Of a stretch of DNA of 64,000 bases, positions 40,927-49,921 are shown one piece after another. Every line of letters starts with the position of its first letter. The first letter of the stretch is position 1. Both the position numbers and the translations under genes were made by a program. The stretch is from Mesoterricola silvestris (lineage in GTDB: Bacteria > Acidobacteriota > Holophagae > Holophagales > Holophagaceae). The DNA is taken from the NCBI RefSeq assembly GCF_030295405.1, contig NZ_AP027080.1, positions 62,001-126,000 of the forward strand, given 5' to 3'. The notes beneath the pieces are model-generated. The model saw nothing but the letters and a program-made list of their open reading frames with translations. It made no database searches and had not been told where the DNA came from.

Positions 40927-42312
40927 ATGCGCATGCTCATCGCTTTCGCCTGCGTCCCGCTCCTGGCGGCGCCGCTCACCGACGCCCAGAAGGCGCTGTG
41001 CGCCAAGGGGAGCCGCTTCGAGCGGGCCGGATGGATCTACCTGCACGTGGAGGGCGGGCCCCGGGCCCGGGGCTTCCAGCACGGGTACCTGCTGGCGCGG
41101 GAGATCCAGGGCGGGCTCGTGTCCATCCGCAGGGGGTGGGAGCGGCAGACCGCCACCACCTGGGAGAGCCTGGTGGCCAAGGCCCGGGTGTTCTTCGTGC
41201 CGGGCATCGACGCGGAGAACCTGGAGGAGCTGGCCGGCATGGCCGAGGGGCTCGAGGCCGCGGGGGTCGTCACCTCCCGGGACGAACTGGCCGTGTACAA
41301 CGGATCCACGGAGCTGTCGGGCTACTGGTGGCCCCAGGAGCTGGCGCGCATCCGCGACGACAAGCCGGCGCCCCGCGTGAAGGAATCCTGCAGCGCCTTC
41401 ATCGCCATCGGTTCGTACACCGCGGGCGGGGAACTGGTGATGGGGCACAACAACATGAGCGGGTTCCAGGATCCCCAGGCCAACGTGGTGCTCGACATCG
41501 TGCCCGACAAGGGCCACCGCATCCTCATGCAGGGCGTGCCGGGCTGGATCCACAGCGGCACGGACTTCTTCGTGACCGACGCCGGGCTCGTGGGCACGGA
41601 GACCACCATCGGCGACTTCCAGCCCTACGAGGCCGGGGGCGTGCCGGAATTCGCCCGCATGCGCCGCGCCACCCAGTACGCCGACGGCATCGACGCCTGG
41701 TGCGCCGTGATGAAGACGGGCAACAACGGCGGCTACGCCAACGCGTGGCTGCTGGGCGACATCAACCGCAGGGAGATCGCGCGCCTGGAGCTGGGGCTTC
41801 GCCACGTGGGCTTCGAACGCAAGAAGGACGGCTTCTTCACCGGCTCCAACATCGCCGAGGACCCGAAGATCCTCCGCTTCGAGACCACGACGCGGGAGAC
41901 CGACATCAACACCTCCAAGGTGGCCCGGCGCCTGCGGTGGCGCCAGCTCATGGCCGAGTACCGCGGGAGGATCGACGTGGAACGGGGCAAGGCCTTCGAG
42001 GCGGACCACTGGGACGTCGCCCGCCGCGAAGAGCACCCCGGGGGGCGCACGCTTTGCGGGCATTTCGAGCTGGAGACGGAATCCCCGGGGGACACCCCCT
42101 TCGATCCCTCCGGCACCACCGACGGGAAGGTCCTGGACGCGGCCATGGCCCGGAGGATGGCCTTCACCGCGCGCTTCGGCACCGCCTGCGGCCGGCCCTT
42201 CGACGCGCCGAAGTTCCTGGCGGAGCACCCGCAGTTCGAATGGCTCACGGGCATCATGCCCAGCCGCCCCACCCAGCCCTGGGTGGAGTTCAGGGCCGGC
42301 GAGACGCGCTGA
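40927..42312 (+). CDS. C45-type Ntn-hydrolase / phospholipase B-like protein, exported
   Basis: A 461-residue protein with an N-terminal signal-like stretch (MRMLIAFACVPLLAAPL). It has the C45 acyltransferase/phospholipase-B-like pattern: HVEGGPRARGFQHGYLLA, then KESCSAFIAIGSYTAGGELVMGHNN, in which Cys155 is the expected autoproteolytic nucleophile, and GTDFFVTDAGLVGTETTIG. The family cuts amide bonds of N-acyl amino acids, bile acids or penicillins, or processes lipids; the substrate here is unknown. ATG 40927 is six bases after GGAGGA; ATG 40921 overlaps the ftsK stop but leaves no RBS spacing. The gene ends where the convergent cytochrome gene ends, without a gap. Confidence 0.82.
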   Translation: MRMLIAFACVPLLAAPLTDAQKALCAKGSRFERAGWIYLHVEGGPRARGFQHGYLLAREIQGGLVSIRRGWERQTATTWESLVAKARVFFVPGIDAENLEELAGMAEGLEAAGVVTSRDELAVYNGSTELSGYWWPQELARIRDDKPAPRVKESCSAFIAIGSYTAGGELVMGHNNMSGFQDPQANVVLDIVPDKGHRILMQGVPGWIHSGTDFFVTDAGLVGTETTIGDFQPYEAGGVPEFARMRRATQYADGIDAWCAVMKTGNNGGYANAWLLGDINRREIARLELGLRHVGFERKKDGFFTGSNIAEDPKILRFETTTRETDINTSKVARRLRWRQLMAEYRGRIDVERGKAFEADHWDVARREEHPGGRTLCGHFELETESPGDTPFDPSGTTDGKVLDAAMARRMAFTARFGTACGRPFDAPKFLAEHPQFEWLTGIMPSRPTQPWVEFRAGETR

Positions 42313-43320
42313 TCAGGGGGTCTCGGCCTTGGGCTTGCGGGGCACCACCCAGACGCTGCGGTCCTTCTTCGGGGCCGCGCCGCCGGCGTGGCAGGCCAGG
42401 CAGGAGGCCAGGCGAGGGTCCTCCCCGCGCCAGTACGCGCTGGCGGCGCCCTGGGTCTCGGCCCTGCGGGCCTCGGGCACCTGGGGCCAGTAGAAGGTGA
42501 GGCGGGGCCGGGCGTCCTTGTCCATTTCCAGGGCGTAGAGGGGGCCCTGTTCGAATCCGGGGCGGCCCCAGCGGTCCTCCAGGGTGCCCATGACCACGAA
42601 GGAGCCCGGGGGAAGGGGCTGGCCCTCCCGGTAGGCCTGTTCGGCCTGCGCGTTCACCCACACCCGGATCCAGCGGTTGCCGTGGGGTCCGGATTTCACG
42701 GGCTCGGCGTGGAGGGGGCGCAGGGCCAGGTAGTTCAGGGCGCGGAGGGGGGCCTGGGCCTCCGGGTCGCCGGGGGCCTCCACCACGACCGGCGGCGGGG
42801 CCGGGGCGGCGGGGGCGGGCCTGGCCTCGGCCAGCTTCGGAGGGGCCACCAGGAACCGGGGAGCCGGGCTCTGGCCCGCCATGACCGCGCCGGAATAGGA
42901 GGAGAGGTAGGAGACGAAGCACCAGGCCAGGCCCGCGAGCAGGGCCGGGAATCCGATGCCCTGGTGCTCCTGGCGGCGGCGGTAGAGGGACTTGAGGCAC
43001 AGGACGCCCAGGACCACGGAGGCCACCCCGCCGATCTCGTGCACCCGGAACAGGTAGGGCAGGCCGGCGGTGGCCGGGCCCCAGTAGGCCCCGCTGGCCA
43101 GGTTGCCGTGGGAGCGGGCGAGGTAGAAGCCGCTGGCCACCGCCAGCAGCGATCCCGCGGTGCCGATCCAGGCGAGGTACCGGCAGGTGGTCCACCACGG
43201 CCGGATTCCCCGGCCCCCACGCTGGGCCGCGATGATGGGCAGCGGGATCATGAGCGCCGCCGCGATGGGCAGGTGCACGAGGAGGATGTGCTTGCTGGCG
43301 ATCCAGGCGATCCAGTTCAT
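42313..43320 (-). CDS. Membrane-anchored cytochrome: DUF2231-like helices plus P460-like CxxCH domain
   Basis: A 335-residue protein with four hydrophobic helices in the first ~150 residues (HILLVHLPIAAALMIPLP, IGTAGSLLAVASGFYLA, GGVASVVLGVLCL, LLAGLAWCFVSYLSSYSG), resembling DUF2231. An Ala/Pro linker follows, then a domain like cytochrome P460: GPHGNRWIRVWVNAQAEQ, PPGSFVVMGTLEDRWG, LTFYWPQVPEA, and a c-type haem motif CLACH (Cys307-Cys310-His311) near the end. The P460 cross-linking Lys cannot be assigned by eye. It could carry electrons or oxidise a small nitrogen compound; the role is inferred. It diverges from yceI across 184 bp. Confidence 0.7.
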   Translation of the reverse strand: MNWIAWIASKHILLVHLPIAAALMIPLPIIAAQRGGRGIRPWWTTCRYLAWIGTAGSLLAVASGFYLARSHGNLASGAYWGPATAGLPYLFRVHEIGGVASVVLGVLCLKSLYRRRQEHQGIGFPALLAGLAWCFVSYLSSYSGAVMAGQSPAPRFLVAPPKLAEARPAPAAPAPPPVVVEAPGDPEAQAPLRALNYLALRPLHAEPVKSGPHGNRWIRVWVNAQAEQAYREGQPLPPGSFVVMGTLEDRWGRPGFEQGPLYALEMDKDARPRLTFYWPQVPEARRAETQGAASAYWRGEDPRLASCLACHAGGAAPKKDRSVWVVPRKPKAETP

Positions 43321-43504
43321 GGGGCAGGTTTCCTGGGGTCAATAGGAAGTTTTGTATGTATTCTGCCTTGTTTCCAAGATCCGTTCCTTGGGAAATTGAG
43401 GTTCCCATCCATTTCCGGTAACGCTCCCTGGGCCGCCTGCACCCAAGGGGTGTCAACAGGGGCTCATTCCCATCCGGGAAGGGTCCCCCCTCCGGGAGTC
43501 GACC

Positions 43505-44092
43505 ATGCCATCCCGCATCCTGCTCGCCCTTGTCCTCGCCTCCAGTGCCCTGGCCGCCGGCCCGGGGGTGTTCCGCACGGACACCACCCACACGGTCATC
43601 GGGTTCAAGGCCCAGACCCTCCTGTTCGATGTGCCCGGGCGCTTCGACCGGTACAAGCTGGAGGCCACCGGCACGCCCGAGGATCCCCGGGACGCCCGGA
43701 TCCGCCTGGAAATCGAAACGGCCTCCGTGGACACCGCCAACCCCAAGCGGGACGATCACCTCCGTTCCGGGGATTTCTTCGACGCGGCCAAGTACCCCGC
43801 CATCATCTTCACGTCCAGCCGGGTGAGCCGGGAGGGGGACAAGGTGACGGTCCACGGGACCCTGGAGATGCACGGCAAAAGCCAGGCGCTGGATATCCCG
43901 TTCCAGGTCAGGGAGGGGATCAACGGGGCCGGCAAGAAGACCTGGTCCTTCCGGGCCACCCTGCCCCTGGACCGGTTGGCCTTCGGCGTGGGGGCCGACA
44001 GCATCGCCGCCAAGATCAGCCTCGAGAAGAAGGTGGAGCTCGATCTCATGCTGGTGGGCTTTTTCGAGGAAGGCAAGGCGCCCGCCAAGTGA
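43505..44092 (+). CDS. YceI-family periplasmic lipid-binding protein
   Basis: A 195-residue exported lipocalin-like protein with signal peptide MPSRILLALVLASSALAA. It has the YceI blocks FRTDTTHTVIGFKAQTLL, RLEIETASVDTANPKRDDHLRS, DFFDAAKYPAIIFTS, TLEMHGKSQALDIPF and RATLPLDRLAFGVGAD. Members bind polyprenoid lipids or amphiphiles in the periplasm. It heads a short plus-strand run with the DUF493 and DinB genes. The 184-bp region upstream holds no other gene and must contain both this promoter and that of the divergent cytochrome gene. Confidence 0.92.
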   Translation: MPSRILLALVLASSALAAGPGVFRTDTTHTVIGFKAQTLLFDVPGRFDRYKLEATGTPEDPRDARIRLEIETASVDTANPKRDDHLRSGDFFDAAKYPAIIFTSSRVSREGDKVTVHGTLEMHGKSQALDIPFQVREGINGAGKKTWSFRATLPLDRLAFGVGADSIAAKISLEKKVELDLMLVGFFEEGKAPAK

Positions 44093-44107
44093 AGCTATAA
44101 TCCCGGG

Positions 44108-44377
44108 ATGGACACCTGCCCCCGCCCCGCCCAGGCCTTTCCCCAGAGGGTCCCCCTGAAGGTCATCGGCCGCGGCGCCGAAATGGATCCCGGGGCCATG
44201 GCCACCCTCATCCGGGAGCACCTGGGCCCCCAGCCGGAGGCCGACCAGGCCCACGCCACCAACCGCAAGGGCGCCTACACCAGCTTCACCTTCTGGGTGA
44301 CCCTGCCCCATGACGGGGCGGAGGCGCCCCTGAGGGCCGCCCTCCAGGTGCTGCCGGGCGTCGTGATGCAACTCTAG
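44108..44377 (+). CDS. DUF493/YbeD-like protein
   Basis: An 89-residue cytosolic protein of the DUF493 family, a small ferredoxin-like fold named after E. coli YbeD. It shows VPLKVIGRGAEMDPGAMATLIREHLG, then NRKGAYTSFTFWVTLP, and ends with the family's LPGVVMQL. In E. coli the family member sits with lipoate genes, but its function is not settled. It lies 15 bp after yceI and 9 bp before the DinB-type gene, so it is part of one transcript. Confidence 0.88.
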   Translation: MDTCPRPAQAFPQRVPLKVIGRGAEMDPGAMATLIREHLGPQPEADQAHATNRKGAYTSFTFWVTLPHDGAEAPLRAALQVLPGVVMQL

Positions 44378-44386
44378 GAGCCACCC

Positions 44387-44884
44387 GTGAAACCGACCCT
44401 GCGAAGGCCAGGCCCCCTGGGCGCCATGATGGATGAACTGGACCGGGCCGTGCGGGACCTGGTGCAGGTGGTGGCCCCCCTCACCCAGGTGAACTACGAC
44501 GTGGTGCGGGACCGGGAAACCACGGACGAGGACTGCCGTTCCATCCGCACCGTGGTGAACCACGTGGTGCGCTCGGGCTACGGCTACACGGAGCGCCTGC
44601 GGGGAGCCCTGGGCCTGCCCTTCGCCCTGCCCGACTATACGGTGGCCACCCCCCTGGACGCCCTCCACGAACTGCAGACCCTGGCCTCCACCACGGCGGA
44701 GACCTTCGAGGGCCGCTGGGACCTCCCGGAGGAGGTGGTGAAAGGCGCCCGCATCACCGCCCGCTCCGGCCGCATCTACGACATGGAACAACTCATCGAG
44801 CACGCCATCGTCCACGTCCTCCGCCACCGCCGCCAAATCGAGCGCTTCCTCACCGAATCCCGGTTCAAGGGGGAGCGGAGGTAG
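44387..44884 (+). CDS. DinB/YfiT-family four-helix protein
   Basis: A 165-residue protein of the DinB-like metal-binding four-helix fold. Expected metal ligands are in VVNHVVRSGYGYTERL and in IEHAIVHVLRHRRQIERFL, giving the His...His-x3-His pattern of the family. Members include damage-inducible proteins and bacillithiol or mycothiol S-transferases; the substrate here is unknown. The GTG start follows GGAG. The stop is followed by the 625-bp gap with the second palindromic element. Confidence 0.82.
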   Translation: MKPTLRRPGPLGAMMDELDRAVRDLVQVVAPLTQVNYDVVRDRETTDEDCRSIRTVVNHVVRSGYGYTERLRGALGLPFALPDYTVATPLDALHELQTLASTTAETFEGRWDLPEEVVKGARITARSGRIYDMEQLIEHAIVHVLRHRRQIERFLTESRFKGERR

Positions 44885-45509
44885 GAGGGGGCCGGGGCTA
44901 GGGGCTCTCCACCTTGGCTATCACTACCGAAGCCAGCTGATAGTCGTTCCATGTAGACAACGGTCTGGCACCTCAGCCGGAAAGGGTATGAGATCGACGG
45001 CTGATCCCCTTCATCCTGTTCATCCCATCTCATCCCCGTTCCCGCAGGGCCAGCGATGAGATGGGGCGGCGCGCAGTTGATCTGCTTGCGCCGACCCATC
45101 CCAGCTTTGGCCCTGCGGGAACGGGGATGAAATCAGATGAAAAGGATGAAGGGGATGAACATGCCACCAAGGTAGGCGGCGGGTGGTTAGGAACAACAGG
45201 CGGGGTGGGTCGGAAAGCTGGGCCAGGCCACCCTGGGGCGCTGCGAGTGATGCGGAAGGCCGCCGGGTGGCGCCGACGTTGATTTGGGAGGGTGGCTTCG
45301 CAGGGCCAAGGCGGGTGTTCCACCACCTGTCGTCCATGGATCACGGCAAGCGCCAGCAGCAGCTCGCTGCTGCGCAGGCGCTACCGTTGGGACGGAGCGC
45401 GGGGGCGGGACCGCATGGGCCGGCACGTGCCGGAGGGACCGCGCCGCAAAAGCCCTCAGCCCCCGGCGGGGCATGCCGGGGAAGGCGGAATGTCCGAAAG
45501 GCCGCTCTT
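44885..45509. other. 625-bp gap between convergent DinB and asnS genes
   Basis: Apart from the palindromic element (45001-45160) I see no gene. The remainder (45161-45509) has a possible imperfect stem with AGCGCC/CAGCAG and CTGCTG/GGCGCT arms near 45348-45381, and short GC palindromes such as CGGCACGTGCCG. Open frames here have no RBS or family similarity. A degraded gene or small RNA cannot be excluded. Confidence 0.5.
45001..45160. repeat. Palindromic dispersed element, copy 2
   Basis: Same family as the element at 10315. Inner arms 45031-45052 and 45108-45129 are perfect 22-base reverse complements. Outer arms, again made of CTTCATCC-like units, extend pairing to the ends with a few mismatches. 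The core shares GCAGGGCCAGCG, GGGGCGGCGCG, GACCCATCCC and GGCCCTGCG with the other copies. It lies between two convergent genes, like the others. Confidence 0.9.
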
Positions 45510-46808
45510 CTACGGCCGGATGGTGCCCATCATCCGGGGGTACGGGGCGGTTTCGCGGACGTGGGGGAGTTTGCAGATCCATGCCACGGCGCGTTCCAGG
45601 CCCAGGCCGAAGCCGGCGTGGGGGACGCTGCCGTACTTGCGGACGTCGAGGTACCACTCGTAGTCGGCGCGCTCGAGGCCCTCGTGGGCGATCTGGTCCA
45701 GGAGGTACTGGAGGCTGGAGGCGCGCTCGCCGCCGCCGATGACCTCGCCGTAGCCTTCGGGGGCCAGGAGGTCGGCGCCCAGGGCCAGCTTGGGGTCCTG
45801 GGGGTCGGGTTCCATGTAGAAGGCCTTGAAGGACTTGGGGAAGCGGTGCACCCACAGGGGGCGGTCGGTGGCGTTCATGAGGATGGTCTCGTCGTCGTTG
45901 CCGAAGTCCTCGCCCCAGTTGATGTCGCTGCCCAGCTCCTTGAGCCGGGTGACGGCCTCGGTGTAGGTCATGCGGTCGAAGGTGGCGTTCAGGGTGGTCT
46001 CCAGGGGGGCCAGGTCCCGCTCCAGGATGGCCAGCTCCTCGCGGCGGCCCTCCAGGACCCGCTGGATGATGAACTTCGTCAGGCGCTCGCCCAGGACCAT
46101 CACGTCCTCCAGGTGGGCGAAGGCCATCTCAGGCTCGACCATCCAGAACTCGGTGAGGTGGCGGCGGGTCTTGCTCTTCTCGGCCCGGAAGGTGGGGCCG
46201 AAGCAGTAGGTCTTTCCGAAGGCGGCGAGGCCGGGCTCCTGGTAGAGCTGCCCGGACTGGCTCAGGAAGGCCATCCCCTCGTCGAAGTACTGGGTGCCGA
46301 AGAGGTTGGACGTGCCCTCGCAGGCGCTGGGGGTGAGGATGGGGGCGTCCAGGAGGGTGAAGCCGTCGCCGTCGAAGAAGTCGCGGATGGCCTTGGCGAT
46401 GGTGTGGCGCACGCGGAGGATGGCCCACTGGCGCTTGCTGCGCAGCCAGAGGTGGCGGTTCTCCATGAGGAAGGCGGTGCCGTGCTCCTTGGGGGTGATG
46501 GGGTAGTCCACGCTGTCGCCCACGAGGGTGACCTTGGTGGCCAGGATCTCGGGCTCGCCGGTGCGGGGGTGCTGCTGGACCTTGCCCTCCAGGAGGATGG
46601 CGGCCTCCTGGGTGAGCCTTCCGGCCAGCTCGTAGCTCTCCGGGTCGGCCTCGGCGGCGCCCACCACGCACTGCACGAAGCCCGAGCCGTCCCGCAGGTC
46701 GATGAAGCGCGTCTTGCTGGTGCGGGCGTTGCGCACCCACCCGCGAAGGGCCACGGTCTGGCCGATGTGCTGCTTCAGGTGGCGGATTTCGGTGAGGGGA
46801 TGGTCCAC
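45510..46808 (-). CDS. asnS: Asparaginyl-tRNA synthetase
   Basis: Class IIb aminoacyl-tRNA synthetase, 432 residues. The N-terminal OB fold (about 1-105) has VALRGWVRNARTSKTRFIDLRDGSG. The catalytic domain has motif 2 (FGPTFRAEKSKTRRHLTEFWMVEPE) and motif 3 (GFGLGLERAVAW). AsnRS is separated from AspRS by the shorter form without the GAD insertion and by the motif 2 text. It is the last gene of the chemosensory operon, 54 bp after the CheW-CheZ-like gene, so it may also have its own promoter. Confidence 0.97.
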   Translation of the reverse strand: MDHPLTEIRHLKQHIGQTVALRGWVRNARTSKTRFIDLRDGSGFVQCVVGAAEADPESYELAGRLTQEAAILLEGKVQQHPRTGEPEILATKVTLVGDSVDYPITPKEHGTAFLMENRHLWLRSKRQWAILRVRHTIAKAIRDFFDGDGFTLLDAPILTPSACEGTSNLFGTQYFDEGMAFLSQSGQLYQEPGLAAFGKTYCFGPTFRAEKSKTRRHLTEFWMVEPEMAFAHLEDVMVLGERLTKFIIQRVLEGRREELAILERDLAPLETTLNATFDRMTYTEAVTRLKELGSDINWGEDFGNDDETILMNATDRPLWVHRFPKSFKAFYMEPDPQDPKLALGADLLAPEGYGEVIGGGERASSLQYLLDQIAHEGLERADYEWYLDVRKYGSVPHAGFGLGLERAVAWICKLPHVRETAPYPRMMGTIRP

Positions 46809-46862
46809 GATAGGCTCCAGCGATACCCCTCCATCATGGCGCGGTTCGGGCTCCAGCCCAAG

Positions 46863-47798
46863 TCACCCCTTCCGGCCCAGGTCCCGGAACTTGGATCCGA
46901 CGATGACCTGGAGGCCGCGGACGTGGTTCAGGACGCGCTCCAGCTTCTGGCGGGCGATGTCCTGGTACTGCAGCTTCTGGATCAGGTCGAAGATCTCGTC
47001 CTGCAGGCGCGTCCCCAGGGACTCCATCTGGGCCAGCACCGGCTCCAGGCCCTTCATGTGGCCCAGGCCCGCCTCCTGCTTGAGGCGCACCAGGCCCTGG
47101 AAGCCCTTGTCGGTGTCGGCCAGCATGGTCTCGACCCGGTCCAGGACCTTCTCCATCTCCCGCTCGGTGTGGGAGATGGCCTCCTCCATCTGGGGGATGA
47201 TCCGGCTGGCGTCGGATTCGACCCGAAGGGGGGCCAGGGCGATGAGCTCCTGGAGGCCCGCGTCCAGGGCCTGCTCGGCGTCGTGGTCCTTGGTGAGGCC
47301 CAGGCCGTGGGCCCGGGCCGCGTGGAAGGTGGTGATGAGCTCGCTGTCCAGGAGGGCCGTGATGCGCTCGTCCTGGATGATGAAGCCCTGCACCCAGGCC
47401 CCGTCGGGCCCGGCCAGGAGGGCGCTTGCGGGCACCATCTGCTCCCGGGAGGCGTCCACCACGGAGGCGACCCGGTCCACCAGGAGCCCCACGTTGCTGG
47501 AGGCGCCCATGTCCATGACGATGATGTTGAGGGAGAGGTCGGAGGCCTGGTCCTCCATGCCCATGCGCCGGCGCAGGTTGATGACGGGGATGGACTGGCC
47601 GCGCAGGTCCAGGAGGCCTTCCACGCTGCGGGGCATGTGGGGGATCTGGTTCAGGTTGAGGTGGGGCGTGATCTCCGCCACCTGGGCCAGGGGCACGGCG
47701 TAGGTGTGGCCGGCCAGCTCGAAACTGAGGTACTGCCCCTCCCGGGCGGCCGCGGCCGCCTCCTGGGGGGGGACCCCGGTCGGCAGGGCCAGGCTCAC
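46863..47798 (-). CDS. CheW domain fused to CheZ-like helical phosphatase region
   Basis: A 311-residue cytoplasmic protein. Residues ~20-157 are a CheW coupling domain (GQYLSFELAGHTYAVPLAQVAEI, SVEGLLDLRGQSIPVINLRRRMG, NVGLLVDRVASVVDA). Residues ~195-300 are long helices ending in QKLQYQDIARQKLERVLNHV. This matches the CheZ active-site helix pattern D-x3-Q (Asp280, Gln284), where CheZ has FQDLTGQVIKR. A protein with both would hold a CheY phosphatase next to the kinase array. It overlaps the cheA stop by four bases. The CheZ link is from the motif and helix context only. Confidence 0.75.
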   Translation of the reverse strand: MSLALPTGVPPQEAAAAAREGQYLSFELAGHTYAVPLAQVAEITPHLNLNQIPHMPRSVEGLLDLRGQSIPVINLRRRMGMEDQASDLSLNIIVMDMGASSNVGLLVDRVASVVDASREQMVPASALLAGPDGAWVQGFIIQDERITALLDSELITTFHAARAHGLGLTKDHDAEQALDAGLQELIALAPLRVESDASRIIPQMEEAISHTEREMEKVLDRVETMLADTDKGFQGLVRLKQEAGLGHMKGLEPVLAQMESLGTRLQDEIFDLIQKLQYQDIARQKLERVLNHVRGLQVIVGSKFRDLGRKG

Positions 47799-49918
47799 AG
47801 GCCCTCCTGGACGGCGAGCATGAGGAGTTCGGCCGGGTCGAGGATCAGCACCACCCCGCCGTCGCCCATGATGCTGGCGCCGGAGATGCCCGGGAGGCTG
47901 GCCAGGTAGGGGGCCAGGGGCTTGATGACCATCTCCTGGCGGCGCAGGAAGGCGTCCACGATCACCCCCATGCGGCGCCCGCCGGTGGAGACCACCACCA
48001 CGGGCAGCTCCTCGTCCTCCGACAGCTCCACGGTGCCCTGCTTGAAGTGCAGGAGGTCGCTGAGGCGGGTGACGCCCAGCACCTCGCCCCGGAGGTTGAT
48101 GGCCTTGCGGCGGGTGAGGTGGCTGAGGGTGTCCTTGGGCACCAGGAGGGTCTCCTCCACCGCCGTGCCCGGCAGCGCGAAGACCTGGCCCCCGCTGCGC
48201 ATGAGGAGCGCGTCGATGATGGCCAGGGTCAGGGGCAGCTTGATGGTGAAGATGGAGCCCCGGCCCACGGAACTGGTGACGGAAACGCTGCCGTTGAGCT
48301 TGCGGACGTTGGATTTCACCACGTCCATGCCCACGCCGCGGCCGCTGATGTCCGTGACCTGCTTGGCGGTGGAGAAGCCCGGCAGGAAGATCAGGTTGAT
48401 GGCCTCGTCGTCGGTGATGCTCTCGGCCTTCTCGGCGGAGAGGATGCCCTTCTCCACGGCCTTGGAGCGGATCACGGCGGGGTTGATGCCCTTGCCGTCG
48501 TCCTCGATCTCCACCAGGACGGAATCGCCCTCGTGCCGGGCCCGGAGCACCACGGTGCCCGTTTCCGACTTGCCGTAGCCGGCGCGCACGTCGGGCATCT
48601 CGATGCCGTGGTCGGCGCTGTTGCGGATGAGGTGGATGAGCGGATCGCTCAGCTCCTCGATCAGGCTCTTGTCGATCTCGGTGTCCTCACCCACCATCTG
48701 CAGCTCGATCTTCTTGCCCGAGGCCTTGGCCAGGTCCCGGAGCATGCGGGGGAACTTGGTGAAGATGGTCTTCACGGGCACCATGCGGATGCCCAGCACC
48801 GAGGCCTGGATCTCCTTGCTCACCTGGTCCAGGTACACCGAGGAGCGGCGCAGTTCCTTGACCAGCGCGTCGGCCCCGGGGGTGAGGGTCTCGCCCTCCA
48901 GGCGCTCCACGATGTGGGCGATCATGGTCTTGCTGATGATCAGCTCGGCCACGGTGTTCATGAAGTTGTCCAGCTTGACCTGGCTCACCCGGATGGTGTC
49001 GTTGACGTTCTTGCCGGTGTCCTGGGCCTTGCGGGCCTCGGCCACGGGCCCGGCGGCGGGGGCGTCCGGGGCCTCGGCGGCGGCCGGCTCCGGGGCGGCG
49101 CCCAGGGCCAGGTCGAAATACTCGATGGTCACGTACTTGACGCCGTCGAAGAGCTTGCGCACCGAATCCGGGGTTTCCGAAGGCGTGAGCAGGAGCAGGA
49201 GCCCCAGGGGCAGCTCGGCGGGGTTGAAATGGTCCAGGTCCAGGTAATCCATGAACTTGGACGAGTGGATCATGCGGCCGACGAGGTCGACCATGGAGAT
49301 CATGGAAAGGGGGTTGAAGGGGGTGCCGAGCACCTCGGGCAGGAGGCGCACCTTCAGGGCCATGACGGGCACGCCCTGGGCCAGGGCCTCCTCCGCGGCC
49401 TGGACGGCCTCGATGTCCATGCCCTCCAGGCCGGGGGGGATCAGCAGGCCCTGGGCGCGGGCCGGCGCGGGCGCCGCCGCGGGGGCCTGGGCCTGGGCCG
49501 CGGGCTTGCCGCCGCCCTTGAGGGCCTCGAGGCGGGCGATGAGGCCCGAGGTGTCGGGGTCGGCGGGGGCCCCCTGCTTGCGCAGGTTCACGGCCACGTC
49601 GTTCACCAGGACCTTGAGGGTGTCCTCGGTCTCGAAGAGCACCTCCATCACCTCGGGGCTCACCTTCATGCGGCCCTTGCGCAGGTCGTCCAGGATGTTC
49701 TCGCCGATGTGGGCCAGGGCCTGCACCTTGGCCAGGCCCAGGAAGCCCGAGGCGCCCTTGATGGTGTGCACGGACCGGAAGATGGCGTTGAGGATCTCCA
49801 GGTCGCCGGGGGATTCCTCCAGGGTGAGGAAGTTCTGCTCGATGAGCTCGAAATGCTCGCCGGCCTCGACGAGGAAGTCTTCGTAGAAGCTGGGGTCGTC
49901 CAGGGAGAATTCGCTCAT
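47795..49918 (-). CDS. cheA: Chemotaxis histidine kinase CheA
   Basis: A 707-residue kinase. The P1 domain has the phosphorylated His51 in RSVHTIKGASGFLG. An Ala/Pro linker (~130-155) leads to a possible P2 region (~160-275). P3 dimerisation (~300-360) has NDTIRVSQVKLDNFMNTVAELI. The P4 ATPase has LIHLIRNSADHGIE, DDGKGI and GRGVGMDVVKSNV. P5 (~570-705) is CheW-like, with EVLGVTRLSDLLHFK. It lies between the triple CheW and CheW-CheZ-like genes with 3-bp and overlapping spacing. No chemoreceptor is in the window, so its input is elsewhere. Confidence 0.95.
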   Translation of the reverse strand: MSEFSLDDPSFYEDFLVEAGEHFELIEQNFLTLEESPGDLEILNAIFRSVHTIKGASGFLGLAKVQALAHIGENILDDLRKGRMKVSPEVMEVLFETEDTLKVLVNDVAVNLRKQGAPADPDTSGLIARLEALKGGGKPAAQAQAPAAAPAPARAQGLLIPPGLEGMDIEAVQAAEEALAQGVPVMALKVRLLPEVLGTPFNPLSMISMVDLVGRMIHSSKFMDYLDLDHFNPAELPLGLLLLLTPSETPDSVRKLFDGVKYVTIEYFDLALGAAPEPAAAEAPDAPAAGPVAEARKAQDTGKNVNDTIRVSQVKLDNFMNTVAELIISKTMIAHIVERLEGETLTPGADALVKELRRSSVYLDQVSKEIQASVLGIRMVPVKTIFTKFPRMLRDLAKASGKKIELQMVGEDTEIDKSLIEELSDPLIHLIRNSADHGIEMPDVRAGYGKSETGTVVLRARHEGDSVLVEIEDDGKGINPAVIRSKAVEKGILSAEKAESITDDEAINLIFLPGFSTAKQVTDISGRGVGMDVVKSNVRKLNGSVSVTSSVGRGSIFTIKLPLTLAIIDALLMRSGGQVFALPGTAVEETLLVPKDTLSHLTRRKAINLRGEVLGVTRLSDLLHFKQGTVELSEDEELPVVVVSTGGRRMGVIVDAFLRRQEMVIKPLAPYLASLPGISGASIMGDGGVVLILDPAELLMLAVQEGL

Positions 49919-49921
49919 GGT

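Noticed and set aside
45183-45509. Possible coding frames in the gap before asnS
   Set aside because: Frames there have no start signal or recognisable domain and change frame in relation to the palindrome; kept only as an unassigned gap.
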